From assembly GCA_030015575.1 (NCBI GenBank), contig JASDDO010000019.1, positions 518,214,487 to 518,278,486 on the forward strand: a stretch of DNA of 64,000 bases, in the 5' to 3' direction. How positions within the stretch are numbered: the first letter of the stretch is position 1; every line of letters begins with the position of its first letter. Below are positions 33,477 to 44,834 of this stretch, piece by piece. This DNA comes from Agapanthus africanus. Its lineage: Eukaryota; Streptophyta; Magnoliopsida; Asparagales; Amaryllidaceae. The position numbers and the translations under genes are program-made. The notes under the pieces were generated by a model. The model saw only the letters and a program-made list of their open reading frames with translations. It was not told where the DNA came from and made no database searches.

Positions 33477-36400
33477 CGACCATTGACCCGACCCTAAGAC
33501 TATGACTCAGTGACCAAGTTGACCGAACCTTCTTAACACTGGCTTTTGGATTGTCAGAGTTGCAGACCTCATTGCCACTCCTACTTTTACCCTTTTCTCC
33601 AGGACACCCCGTATTACTACGAAGGTCCACTTCCATTGGACAAAACCATCGTATGGTTAGATACGAACTCGAAGGGATTTATTCGAGGATGGTTTCCGGT
33701 TCTGGAGAAAACGGATAGGATTATTCAGTTGTCTTTTCCTTTTACCTTCTCTCAAGTTGTGAGTACTCCTTGGTTTAGGAAATAGTACACCTATTACGCA
33801 AATTGGATAGTCTTCTTCCAAACCATAGGCAGGTGCCGACCGGTAGGGAATGAAGAAAACCAATTAGCCTAACGATGGTGTACAGAAGGTATTAGGTTAA
33901 GACAAAGCAAGGGATTAGTAAGAGGGAAAAGTAAATTGCAACTGATATTCACGACCAAACCAAGTATTCCTTCGCCAATCCTAAAATCACCTTTGTATTT
34001 CTCCAGGACACTCCGTATCACTACGAAGATCCACAGTTTATTGGATACTCCATCGTATGGTTATATACGAACTCGAAAGGAACTTGTTCCAGTTCGGGGA
34101 TGGATTCTGGTCCAGGAGAAATAGGAATAAGGTTTATTCGGTTGTCTTTTATCTTCACCCTCTCTCATTGCGAGTGTTCCTAGGATTGGGACAGTACACC
34201 CATTATGCTTATTGGATAGTCTTCTTCCAAACCATAGGCTGGTACCGAACGGTAGGGAAGGAAGAAAACCATTTGGCCTAAAGGGGTGTGCAGAAGGTAA
34301 AGACTAAAGACATATGAAGGGATTTGGAGAGGTGGCAAAGAACTATACGGTTACAGTTGTGAATCTGGAAGAGGCATTACTAGGAATACCGGGATACCCC
34401 ATCGAAACATTTCAATGTTTCAGTTTCGCTGTGTACTGTTAAAGGAAAACTGATTTCCCGATTGGATACTTACTCCAGGGTATGTATTTACCAGGTATGA
34501 TTCTCACATCTGTATGGTTTTACAGATGATGAGTGGGAGTAAGTTATTGGGAATTGGGTGATCATCCTCATTATATCGGGATTCGTTGCAATCGGTGATA
34601 TTTGAGGAAATCACCTGGATAGTTTGCCGGTCGGCAAATATTTGGTTTTGAATATCCGCTGTTATGCACCAATTTCAAATTGATATATCTGTACGTCTAT
34701 TTTCATAGAGTGAGATATACCTTTCTGAAATTATGTCTATGACATTTACCTATATCAGTGGATGGTTAGGTAAGAAGCATTAAACAGCGGTGTAATTCTT
34801 CTTAACCATAGGTACAGTTTTCAATCTACGACACGCAGTGAATGAGTTATCAGACTCAAGGGACTTATACAGAGTATTGTATGTTGTCCAGCGTCCATCA
34901 GGACAGAGGGGATGGTCCTCGTACTATATTCGGTTTACTTATGACTTCTCTAGTTTTAGACAAGTGTTTCGCGGAAACACAGGGTCCGAATTTTAAGAAG
35001 TTATAGGTATTTGAATAGAGTAGAGAACCAGGTGTAGCAAGTATCGGGATTCTTCAAAGAGATCGAAGATGTAGATACTTGTGTATGGTATTAAGTTGAT
35101 AGTAATGACTAAGAGAACTTGCTTCTTTTTCAGGTTACTCATAATTGGAAGCATTCCTAAGTTGAGTAACGCTGATCGGCGTCCTTCCATTTAGTTGACA
35201 TGCACTGGAGACAGTTGCATGATTTGAATCTGGTTCAATTAAATCAGTGCCTCTGGTCCTATATGGGATATAGAACAGTTCGTATCTTAACGTTGTTAAG
35301 GTACGGGGAGTTGTCCGGCTTATGATTAAAACCAGACACTTGACAACTCAAGGCACGTTTCTGTAATGGCTGTTTGTGGGTTGACCCAGGCTATGACGAG
35401 GGTTGACTTTCTACCATCCGGATGAACAATAGCAATATTGTTCCAGACTCGCCACAGTTTTATTAAAAATGGATTTTTTTCAGAAAACAGTAATGGGAGT
35501 ATGGTAGAACTGGAAGTGATTCCAGAACCACAAACGATTACTGAAGATTTGATAAGGAACCTAAAGATTCAATCTGGATTGACATTCCATTGGCCACTCC
35601 GCAGATAAGGTGGGTAACTTCAGGCACCCGAGAGGTACTACGGTAGCCTCAAGGACGGTGACAGGGAAGTTCTTGTTTACCCACAATTACCATTGCTGTT
35701 GTTCCAGGCTGCGAGACCCGGCGGGAGGATGAGTATAGCGTCGTTCTGAACTCGCTCCAGAAGTGTACGTGTATATGACTCTGCCAGAGGGTTGTCGTAG
35801 TCAGTGGGAGCAGCGGAAGCATTGGTGGACAGGTAGCTTATGTCTATTTATAGACTAAAGCAGATGTAGCGGAGATAGATCATCTATTTCTGACGTGACA
35901 GTCATGGGTTTGACTTCATCAGAATAGGGGATGGATCTGTTGAGAAGGTAGTAGGGTGTGATATCCTGGTATTTGGATGACATACACAGAGTAGGAAAAG
36001 AAACTCCTATACTACAATCGGTTATACTTTGGTCGTCACACAGTGGTTTCTCCATAAAGGAAATGGACTTTATATCAGACATTCTGGTTACTAGATCTAT
36101 GGCTTTAGATCTAGATTTGGGTAGTCTCCCAATCTGGGTACTTAGAAAGCATTCTAAGAGTATTTAGAATGGACGACTCCTGGCACGGTGGTGTACCTGC
36201 AGGTAATGGAGTCACCCTCTCTAAAGGTGTCTTACAGACTAAAAGGGAGAGGGATGTGCATGATTGGCAGATCACTTGCTCAGGCGATTGAGTCAATCAT
36301 GAGATGTCAAGTACCACACCAGACATTGTTCTTGCACTAGATGCAATAAGCTGACATTAATCCAATCCTGGAGAAACGGTCGGAAGCAGTTTTAGAACAT

Positions 36401-36885
36401 GAGTGAATGTTCTAGGGATATGATAACGACAGCCATATTCAGGAGACAGTTATCATTCCAGGCTTCCAAGGTGACATGGACGACAAGGAGGTTGTCAGAG
36501 TTATAGTTTTCCTTCTGATGAGGGGCAGTATTTTGGACAGGTGATCCAAGGCAATACTGAGGGAGGCATGGCGCAGGATACTGATTAAGTTCAGTTGACG
36601 ATACAGTCTAAGAAGTTTTGGATTTGGAGTTCATTTATGAGCTAGGTCCCATCAGACATCCAGACACATTCTAAGACGGGTATTGCTCATTTCGGGAGAT
36701 GGCTTTCTCCGCGAACATGAGATATAGAGAGACATAGAAAGAAACATCAAGGCGGATCCACTCACTGAGGCTATTCCTCGAACGCAATAGTTTCGCAAAC
36801 GAGCTTTGTGAGACTGACTAGTAGAGGAGTTGGGTGTTCGGTATCACACGGGCTGTGAGTATGCGACATCGCAATAATTAGCCTT
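33477..36885 (+). pseudogene. Pol-derived non-coding interior of element C
   Basis: Aligns in order with copia pol of element B, for example 34880-35060 with the integrase core and 35720-36120 with the RT region, but every frame is broken within tens of codons. A duplicated unit (33597-33871 and 34001-34281) of unknown origin precedes it and is also in D. Because the LTRs are nearly identical, this decay predates insertion. Confidence 0.7.
33597..34281 (+). repeat. Internal 275-280-bp direct duplication, 404-bp period
   Basis: Both units run from CTCCAGGACACNCCGTAT to ACCAATTAGCCT/ACCATTTGGCCT. They are diverged from each other by roughly a fifth. The same pair is present in D (48941-49222 and 49348-49622, minus), so it was in the family-2 ancestor. 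Not seen in element B. Confidence 0.8.
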
Positions 36886-36888
36886 GAG

Positions 36889-36902
36889 TGCAAGTGGGAG
36901 AT
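36889..36902 (+). promoter_or_regulatory. Polypurine tract, element C
   Basis: TGCAAGTGGGAGAT directly before the 3' LTR. The same tract occurs in B (62294-62307). Confidence 0.85.
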
Positions 36903-39161
36903 TGTTGGAGATAGTGCCCTCAGAGTCAATTATTAGGTCACAGGTACGTGATTGCAATGATTGATGGAGGACCTATCCCGGTAGGACAGTCTTACTCGAG
37001 ATGATAGTATGCTATCTGGTTTGCCTTTATCATCGTGTACTGTTTTAGGTGACCTGACACGTCGCTATTACACGTTGGTAGAGCCCCTAGGATTCTTGCT
37101 TGACCACCAGCAGTATGAGGGCGATCATATAAGTGGGAGCTGGGGTCTATAAGCATATCCTTAAATGGTCCCTAGTCGTGTGAGTTTCGAGACAGGGCAT
37201 CGATACTCCAGAGTAGACTAGTGTATACAGTCGAGACCCCGACGAGGGGCGGTGGCCGGTCTCACAAGCCACTGGTGTCAGTTGGATCACCTAAGATGTT
37301 TACAGGTGCTCATTGGGTTATGAGTACACCGGACAGGACTCGCCGGGAACATGCTAGTTGGTCATATACTAGACGTCAGATGGCAGTTCCCTGGTGACAT
37401 GTGTGCAGGTTAGTTCATCGACCTGGGGATCGTCATTTGTCTCGTGTGAGTTCCCACTGTACTTTGATTACTACCCTACCACGGCTCAAAGGAGTCGTGC
37501 AAACAGGTTTTAGTTGGGTACAGTCCCGAGCCACATGGAGGCAGTGAGCGTATCTTCAGGGGTTCGTCTCTCCCGGTATTGGGGGTGAGGTCGTGCTGTG
37601 TCTAGGAGAGCCATTACACGAAGCCCTCGGCCGAGGCAAGGAGATTTACTGGTAGGTATTCCAGTAGTATCTCAGGGTGTTCTGGGCTACACTCCGACAC
37701 GACTTGTACCGCTTTTGGGGGTCTGACTTTTACCAACCCCCTAGGCCCGCCATGCGATGCTCATAGACGAACGGACCGGACTGTACGGATATTGTCACTG
37801 ACAGGCTCAGTAGGGTTGTCAGGCTGAGTTCGCTCACAGACGTCCCTTTTAGTCAATACCTGGTAGCCCGTTACGTATTGGCTTATACCTCTGACGTGCT
37901 AGTGGTTAAATCCACAACCAAGATGTTGACGAGTCTTTAGAGTCCCCCACATTCAGTTACTCAGCTTTCGGGCGAAAAGTTGTAGAGGCCGTATGGAGAT
38001 ATGGCAAGGTCCGATCAGATACGTGCGGTATTGCACGGATCAGGATCGGACAGTTTGTACTATAGGCCGTATGGATATATGGCAGGGTTCGATCAGATAC
38101 GTGCGGTATTGCACGGATCAGGATCGAACGGATATTACTAGCCGGTTTTGGTTTAAGCCGGATCCTAGTATAGTACAGTGTAGATTCTGTCTCATTGCAT
38201 TTGTATTTCGGTCGGAATACAAATGCGGGTGTGTATGCACAGTATCGGGGTTTTCCTGTAATTTATTACGGGACCAGTTTTCTGGAGTTGCCAGTTTGCT
38301 TTCCGTTTCGGCCAATTTCCTTTGTATCGTTCATTGGCCGAAGATTGGTGGAGGAGGGGTTATTTGCATTGTTGCAAATAAGTATTTGGAAGGGGGTCCT
38401 TTGCATATTTTTTGTATCATGATGGTTTCATGATGGAGCCCATCCCTTGACCTTTCTTGCTTGACTTTGTGAGGTGATGATGGTGGTGTTGGAGTGTTGT
38501 TTTATTTGCTATCATGGTTGTTGGTTGAGTGTTGGAATTATTGGAATGATGATTCTTTGCATGATAGCCTTATCTTTCTCTCCCTTGGATTATTGCATAT
38601 CCTTTCTCATGCTTTACCTTTACCTCCACCCTCATTCCTCCCTCTCCTTTTGAGCATGGCCGGCCACTCCCATAGTGGGCTGTCCCAAATTCTTGGTGTG
38701 GGATTTTGCTTCATTTCATGTTGCAAAAATCCCACAAGATCAATCCAAAAAGCTCCAAGTTCAATCCCTCCATCAAAAGGCAATTCCACAACCCCAAAGT
38801 GAGACTTGAGGACTACATATTCTACAGCGAACCTTGGGCACGTCGAGTAGCCGGCTTCGTGCCCGAGTTGCCTCGGCATTGAGGTGGGAGCCCGTAAAAG
38901 AAGTAGGCGATGTGGTGCACTTCCGACGACGAGGTGGAGACCGGAGCTTCCGCAGGAGATCGGGACGATGACGAGAAGACCGGAGGACTTGGATCGTCGG
39001 TATATCTCTATTCCCTTTCTTGTAGTTGGCTAGGACTAATTAATGGTTCGATCCGGGTATTAGTGCGCGGCGGTTTGCCAGTTCAAAGAAAATTTAAAGT
39101 TTATCACCGCTTCCGCATTTGGCCGTCGGATTGACGGCCGGGGCGCCGCCGTGCACTTACA
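36903..39161 (+). repeat. 3' LTR of element C (2259 bp)
   Basis: Same length as the 5' LTR, TGTTGGAGATAG...GTGCACTTACA, followed by the second ACGGT at 39162-39166. The substitutions I can see against the 5' LTR include C/T at 29377, A/C at 29484, A/G at 30155 and A/C near the 3' end. Confidence 0.95.
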
Positions 39162-41008
39162 ACGGTGCCCGCCACGCTTGACGGCTTGTCAACTGAAAAT
39201 GCCATCCGCTATAAGTACCCGAGTCTAATCAAGACTCTGGGGATTTTTGAGAGGCTGTTCACGGAGTCAGAAGAACAGGGCGTCACTTTTAAAAGCTTTA
39301 TCGCCTGTTTCCTTCGTGAAGATGTTCTATCAAAGGCGGCTCCGAAGTTCGCGAATATCAACGACCCCTTCGGGTTTGGTTTAAATAGGCTGCCGGCTAG
39401 AGAAGAGTATTTGCCCCAGTTCTACATTACAGTCTTGTCGGCCATACCTTTCGAGTCGATCGCAACTCCTGGCATGGATGAAGAAACTTTCTTCATCGGC
39501 TTTATCAGCGTTTGGCTTAGCTGGTTTTTCGTTCCAACGCACCATCGATTCATGAGAGCCTCGGTCATTTACCATGCTCATCGCATCGCCGAAGGGACGC
39601 GACTAGCCATGGGCAGTGCAGGGCTGTCGCATCTGTACCATGGACTAAGCACTGCAGCTAATACCTCAACCCCAGGCGTGAACGTAGTGAGTTTCTCTCT
39701 TCATTACTTTACGTCATGGATTGAGATGCACGTACTAGGGGAATTTGCCGCGCATCAGAGACCCAGCTTTTATGATGCCTATACCTTTCCGCGGCTCATG
39801 AGGTTAGTGGACGCTTCTTCTCCTGACTTGACTCAATTAGGGGGTCTTCGAGTGCTGCTCAATCCGTATGCCAACGAAGGTGGAATGGTATTTAATGATC
39901 GAATCCTTTCTGCTCCCTCGGGACCCGTTCAACAGTTGTTTGACTTATCAAAAGAGGGAGCACCATCTTTGAATCCCAGGGAAGCTATGCACTTGTACTC
40001 GATCAGACCCGGCTATCTGGTGTTTCGTCGAAACGATGCGACTCTTTTCATGCGGTACAACCCACATCGCTTTGCTCGGCAACTAGGATATGAACAGGGA
40101 GTCCCCTTCGAGGCGTTCACAGTGGAGCCCAGCCCTTCTTTGGAAACTGTTCGTGATGCCACCCACCATTTCATGAGGCTGAACACTGGTTCTCATTTCA
40201 TGATCCCCGAGGTCAACTACATTCCGAGGTGCGTGGGGGCTTTCATGGGTTGGTATCACCACCGGGTTAGTCCGATCATTGCTGAGGAGAGGAGGATACT
40301 TTTTGTGCTTAAAGCTCCCGCCCCGCTCAAGGCTACGGGAGTCCCGCCGCGACCGTGGATAATGGTTCACCCTCCGTTGAGGGATACTGGTACCATACTT
40401 ATTCCTGAAGCGGCGAATGTAGACTTGACCCCGACAGTTGGGATGCCGATGCGCATTAGAGCTCAGGCAAGGGCCTCTGATAAGGCGCTAGTAGCAGTTT
40501 CATCAGCTGCGGCATCAGCAATAGAAATGTCGTCATCAGTAGCACCGCCGAGAGAGGATATTGAAGGCGAAGTGGGTCAACGTCGCACTAAAGTATCGAG
40601 GGGAAAGAAGCGATCGTCTTCTGGTTTTAGTTCTGGGTCAAAGAGGCGAAGGAAGATGGTCACCATTCTGCTCGACTTTTTAGTGGAATCCGAGCCTATC
40701 TTTCAAGATGAACCACTAGTTATGAAAGAGTCGGATGGTGGTCTTCTTTTTCCAGGTTCATCTGCCGAGAAAGCCGCACAATTGGCTGAGGCTATAAGAT
40801 GCTCCTAGGATGAGACTGAAAATGTAAGGGTCCCGAAGAGGCCTTATCCTGCCTTCATCTTCTACGAAGATCCTCCATCGATACGGCGGATATTTATAGG
40901 TTCTTTGGAAGAGGGAGGCGAGATAGCCCTTAAGCAGCCTATCTCGGCCGATGCCGAAGATGTGCTGTCGTTGTGGACTGGTGGCCACGAGCCTACCCTC
41001 GAACCCCG
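39162..41008 (+). pseudogene. PMD gene, main part of the long exon, downstream of element C
   Basis: The second ACGGT restores the codon split by element C, and the frame continues open for about 548 codons to TAG 40806. It then reads on in the same frame (D-E-T-E-N-V-R-V-P...) to a donor GTGAGT at 41009. Visible: the rest of the PMD (Y-K-Y-P-S-L, F-I-A-C-F-L, R-L-A-M-G-S-A-G-L-S-H-L-Y-H-G-L around 39595-39645), a proline-rich stretch, and a basic Ser/Arg/Lys-rich segment (R-G-K-K-R-S-S-S and K-R-R-R-K near 40600-40655) that could be a nuclear localisation signal. The long open frame after three upstream stops suggests recent inactivation. Exact function unknown. Confidence 0.78.
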
Positions 41009-41153
41009 GTGAGTATACCTCCTCAGGAAGGAACGTCGGCTTGAAAAAGCCATACTAGAAGCTCCTCTGCGCATTGGTATACTTATATATCTTTTTGTAG
41101 TATTTTGCACTGCTTTATATATATGTATTCTTATCTTCATGAAAACTTTGCAG

Positions 41154-42653
41154 GGACTTCGGCAATGGCAGAGGATCTGAGTTCGAGTCACGCCTTAACT
41201 ATGGACTCTGTAAATATCCCCGATGAGACACTAATAAGTGTGGAGGGGGTCGATACAGCTGTTCTTCCTGCCATGGAGCTCCAATTGGTGATTTCTGTTC
41301 CCCCGGTGCTTGCTCTCCCGGAGGAGGCATCTTTATTGGCCGCGGATTCAATGGATCTTTTTAGGGACGGCCCGGAGACTATGGGACAGGTAGTCTAGGC
41401 TACCGTCTTTTCATTGGAGCCTGTAGCGGTGGCCACTGCTCCTCAATTGGAAGTTGTTATACCGGCATACGTCCCCGATGATGTGCCTGGGGGCATGGAG
41501 GAGGTCGCCGAAGCTGCTATCCCTCCAGTTCAGAGTGGGAGGAGCATCAAAGGTAGCCTTCTATATTTTATTTTAATAATCTCTCCATTATCTGAACCTT
41601 TCTGTCTTTTCAGAATTGCGCGGGTTGGCGACGTCTATCGCCGATCTGTTTCCCAGAAAATCCTTTCAACGTTTGCTAGAGATGGCCGCTCCACAGGCGA
41701 TATCCCCTCAACGCATCGTCCTCTCTTCCGGGCAAGGTTAGTGTTATTCGCTTTCTTCAAGGCACTATCATTATTTTGTATAACGATATTGATGTCTTCT
41801 GTAGTTCTGGAAGCCGATGATGAAGTTGAGATTCTTGACGGGCCTGGGGACCTTTTGGACCCTTCTTTCATGACTGTGGGTAAGTACAGTTTTGACGTTG
41901 TCCCATCTGCTCTTTGCTTGCAAATCTCGCTGATTGTTTATAAATCTTAACAGCTTTGCCAGTTCGTACCACGCTGGAATCTCGCATCGTCATGCCGCCC
42001 GACCCCTATGCTCTACGTGCCTCAGAACGGATGGCAAAGCTAAGCCTTCACTCTTTGTCAGCTCTGATCGAAGACTTTCGTGCTGGTAGTTTGATCACGG
42101 CCGAAGAATTTGGCACCGAAGCCAACAGTTCTCTCCCCTTTCTTGCTGCTTACCACAGCGAAACATTGGTGCAAATCTGGGTTGAGTTTTGTCGTCGGGT
42201 GGAAGCTTGTTTGCATAGTCTTGAATGTACGTGCCTTCCTTCAGAGGTTGCGGCTGCAAAGGCGAGCTTGCGGGGGCTGATCGAACGGTGCGCCGCCAAT
42301 ATGTTGTCATGAAGAGGCTTAGCCGCAAATTTTCAGAGAGGAAGCTGGCTTCAAACGCGCTAGGAGAACTTCAAGCTAATCTTACGGCCAAGACCACTCG
42401 GGCGTATGAACTTTGGCGGGTGCTTCAAGAAGCTATCAGGGAAGTGGTAGCCATTGATAAAGCCGTCATTTTCACTTGCGAAATGGTCGAAGCTCATAAA
42501 GTTACCGAAAAAGGGCTTGAAAGTCGGCTTGCCTCATACCAGGCCCAACAGTCTCAAGCGGAGGCCCGTCTCTTAGCGATAATGAATCATGAAGCCGAGG
42601 CCCAGCGGAAAAAGGATGAACTGGCAAATCTATTAAATCGTTCACCGGCTTGA
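41154..42653 (+). pseudogene. PMD gene, downstream exons with coiled-coil C-terminus
   Basis: Approximate exons: 41154-41552 (TAG at 41396 in frame), 41612-41736, 41813-41879, 41952 to about 42221, and a last frame ending at TGA 42651. Introns have convincing borders, such as CTTTTCAG at 41611, GCAAG/GTTAGT at 41737, CTTCTGTAG at 41812, TGTGG/GTAAGT at 41880 and TTAACAG at 41951. The last 110 residues are rich in A, E, K, L and Q, a likely coiled coil. Joining exon 41008 to 41154 gives a one-base phase problem, and a further frame change occurs near 42225-42300, so either small deletions or other splice sites exist. Confidence 0.6.
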
Positions 42654-42758
42654 AGGATTGTATAATTTTTCTTTTTATTCTCCTTTTGTACATAATCCTG
42701 AATGGGAGTATTTTTTTATTCTTTCATAATTGTACTTTTGTATTCATTTTGATTCATG

Positions 42759-42764
42759 AATAAA
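42759..42764 (+). terminator. Poly(A) signal of the PMD gene
   Basis: AATAAA in TTCATGAATAAAAGATAT, about 105 bp after the stop codon, preceded by a T-rich, TGTA-containing stretch typical of plant 3' ends. Confidence 0.6.
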
Positions 42765-42834
42765 AGATATATTTTGCTTTATGGTGGCGTGTCCCTTTTA
42801 GTAAATGTATTTTGTGGATAATCTATTTTGATCT

Positions 42835-43395
42835 CCTTGTAGGACAGCGATGGCTTAGAAGTCAGGTTCGGATCTGCCTCCTAAGGCTTTCCAACTTTAT
42901 GAGCCGTGAGGGTCTCATAAAGGTATTCCTCATTACGAGTCGTGAAGACCTCGTAAGTGTAGTTTCTCCTTAGGAATCGTGAGGATTCCTAAGTGTGTTT
43001 TCTCTTGAGAGTTGTAAGAATCTCACAAGAGAGTTTTTCTTTCTTACGAGTCAAGAGGACTCGTAAGTGATTGTTTCCTTTCTTGTCGGGGAGTGTGGCC
43101 CGTAGAAAATCTACCTTGACCTCTCTGCGAGGCAACGATGGCTTGGGAGAGAGGATTAGGATCTACAACCTAAGACTTTTCCAACTCTATGAGTCGTGAG
43201 GGTCTCATAAAGAATTTTCTCCCTTCAGGTCGAAAAGATCCCGTAGGTGTATTTTCTCCTTAGGAATCGTGAGGATTCCTAAGTGCATTTTCTCTTGAGA
43301 GTCGTAAGGATCTCAGAAGAGAATTTTCTTCCTTACAAGTCGAGAGGACCCGTAAGTGATTGATGAGTTGACTTGCTCCCGAATCAAAGAATTGA
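42835..43395. repeat. Hairpin cassettes 1 and 2 (about 290 bp each)
   Basis: Each cassette starts near GGCTT(A/G)G and contains four or five consecutive short inverted repeats with a GTGAG-like centre. Perfect examples: CTTAGGAATC/GATTCCTAAG at 42969-42993 and again at 43259-43283; CTTACGAGTC/GACTCGTAAG around AAGAG at 43043-43067. Others (TATGAG/CTCATA, TTACGAG/CTCGTAA) are near perfect. Lies just beyond the PMD poly(A) signal. Confidence 0.85.
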
Positions 43396-43675
43396 TTTGA
43401 CGGGGAAGTCGAGGGTTGACTTTATCCGCATTTCACGGAGTCGGGGGTTGATCTTATCCACATTTCACAGGGTCAAGGGTTGATCTTATCCGCATTTCAC
43501 GGGGTCAGGGGTTGACCTTATCCGCATTTCACGGGGCCAGGGGGTTGACTTTATCCTCATTTCACGGGGTCAGGGGGTTGACTTTATCCGCATTTCATGG
43601 AGTCAGGGGGTTGACTTTATCCGTATTTCACGAAGTCAGGGGTTGACTTTATCCGTATTTCACGGAGTCAGGAGT
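43395..43675. repeat. Tandem array, about 36-38-bp unit
   Basis: About eight units of GGGTTGACTTTATCCGCATT TCACGGGGTCAGG type, with scattered substitutions. Unit boundaries set by the TTATCC(G/A)CATTTCACGG word. Confidence 0.88.
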
Positions 43676-44235
43676 TGCTCTGGACATTTCCCACATGGTC
43701 AGAATTGACATTAGCCGTGTTCTACGGGACCAGGAGGTGCTCGGGCGTTTCCCACGGGGTCAGGATTGACATTAGCCGTGTTCCACGGGACCAGAATTTT
43801 CTCTGGGCGCTTCTCACGGGGTCAGCATTGACATTAGCCGTGTTCCACGAGACTAGGATTTGCTCTGGGCGCTTCCAACGGGGTCAGGATTGACATTAGC
43901 CGTGTTCTATGGGACCAGGAAGTGCTCTGGGCGTTTCCCACGGGGTCAGGATTGACATTAACCGTGTTCCACGGGACCAGAATTTGCTCTAGACGCTTCC
44001 CACGGGGTCAGGATTGACATTAGCCGTGTTCCACGGGACCAGGATTTGCTCTGGGCGCTTCCCACAGGGTCAGGATTGACATTAGCCGTGTTCCATGGGA
44101 CCAGGATTTTCTCTATGCGCTTCCCACGGGATCAGGATTGAGATTAGCCGTGTTCCACGGGACCAGGATTTGCTCTGGGCACTTCCCACGGGGTCAGGAT
44201 TGACATTAGCCGTGTTCCACGGGACCAGGAGGGGT
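43676..44235. repeat. Tandem array, about 61-62-bp unit
   Basis: About nine units containing GGGTCAGGATTGACATTAGC, CCGTGTTCCACGGGACCAGG and TTTGCTCTGGGCGCTTCCCA. The CCGTG-TTC-CACGG part is a small inverted repeat. The word GGGTCAGG links it to the preceding 38-bp array, from which it may have grown. Confidence 0.9.
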
Positions 44236-44834
44236 TGACTCTCGGTTGTCTGTGCATCGCCGATTCATGGAACTGGGAATTTTGCCGCGGCTCCGATTTG
44301 CTGATGTTGCATCTGTTGTAATGAGACGAATGTTGAGATGATCTCCAGGCTGTCTGTGAACCGTCGAGATTTGGCTTCTTTTTCAGATGGAGCTTGGTTG
44401 GAAGGTATGGTTCTCTCTTTGTTTGTGACCCTGGATTGTATACATGGATCGATGTGATCTCACCTGTAGGGCAAAAATGTTTCATTTTATATATATTTTT
44501 CTTTCCGCGATGTTCTATCATTTCAGCTTTTATATCACGAAAGTCACGATTGCCCAATCATTTCGGCTATTTTTCGCGGTGCCCAATCATTTCGGCTATT
44601 TGTTTTATTTACTCACTGCTTTTTATTGCGAGTCGCCCAACCATTTCGGCTATTTTGCATGCATACATTTTTACTTGCCGATTTTGTTGCATGTTGCCCC
44701 ATCATTTCGGCTATTTCATATGCATTTGTGGCTCGATGACTTTTCGCTGCGAGTTTGGGATTTGATACCGATTTAGGCATCAGCATCGCTACAACTGGGA
44801 TATTGCCAGGAGCTAATCATCATTTGCTTTTGTC
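44236..44834. repeat. Four copies of CAATCATTTCGGCTATTT in 200 bp, plus flanks
   Basis: Copies of GCCC(A/C)A(T/A)CATTTCGGCTATTT near 44553, 44580, 44636 and 44695, with a diverged one at 44515. The rest of the interval shows no gene. Confidence 0.75.

Larger units (their letters stand above)
28912..39161 (+). mobile_element. Element C: complete family-2 non-autonomous copia-derived element
   Basis: 10250 bp: two 2259-bp LTRs, PBS, structured leader, non-coding pol-derived interior, polypurine tract, and 5-bp target duplication ACGGT. By eye the LTRs differ at about a dozen sites, mostly transitions, roughly 0.5%. With the commonly used plant rate of 1.3e-8 per site per year this is about 0.2 million years; treat it as an order of magnitude. 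It has no gag and no open pol, so the parent copy was already non-coding and its proteins came from elsewhere. It interrupts a PMD coding exon that already may have carried stops. Confidence 0.93.

Noticed and set aside
33546-33785. 79-codon frame in element C resembling a 101-codon frame in D (49670-49365)
   Set aside because: The differences are mostly amino-acid replacements and the start and stop context differs; it looks like shared non-coding ancestry rather than a conserved small gene.
43395-44235. Possible CRISPR array
   Set aside because: Repeats are contiguous and diverged, without unique spacers, and the DNA is a plant genome.
44144-44557. 137-codon minus-strand frame
   Set aside because: Falls in the 62-bp tandem array and its flank; repeats without stops in one frame explain its length.
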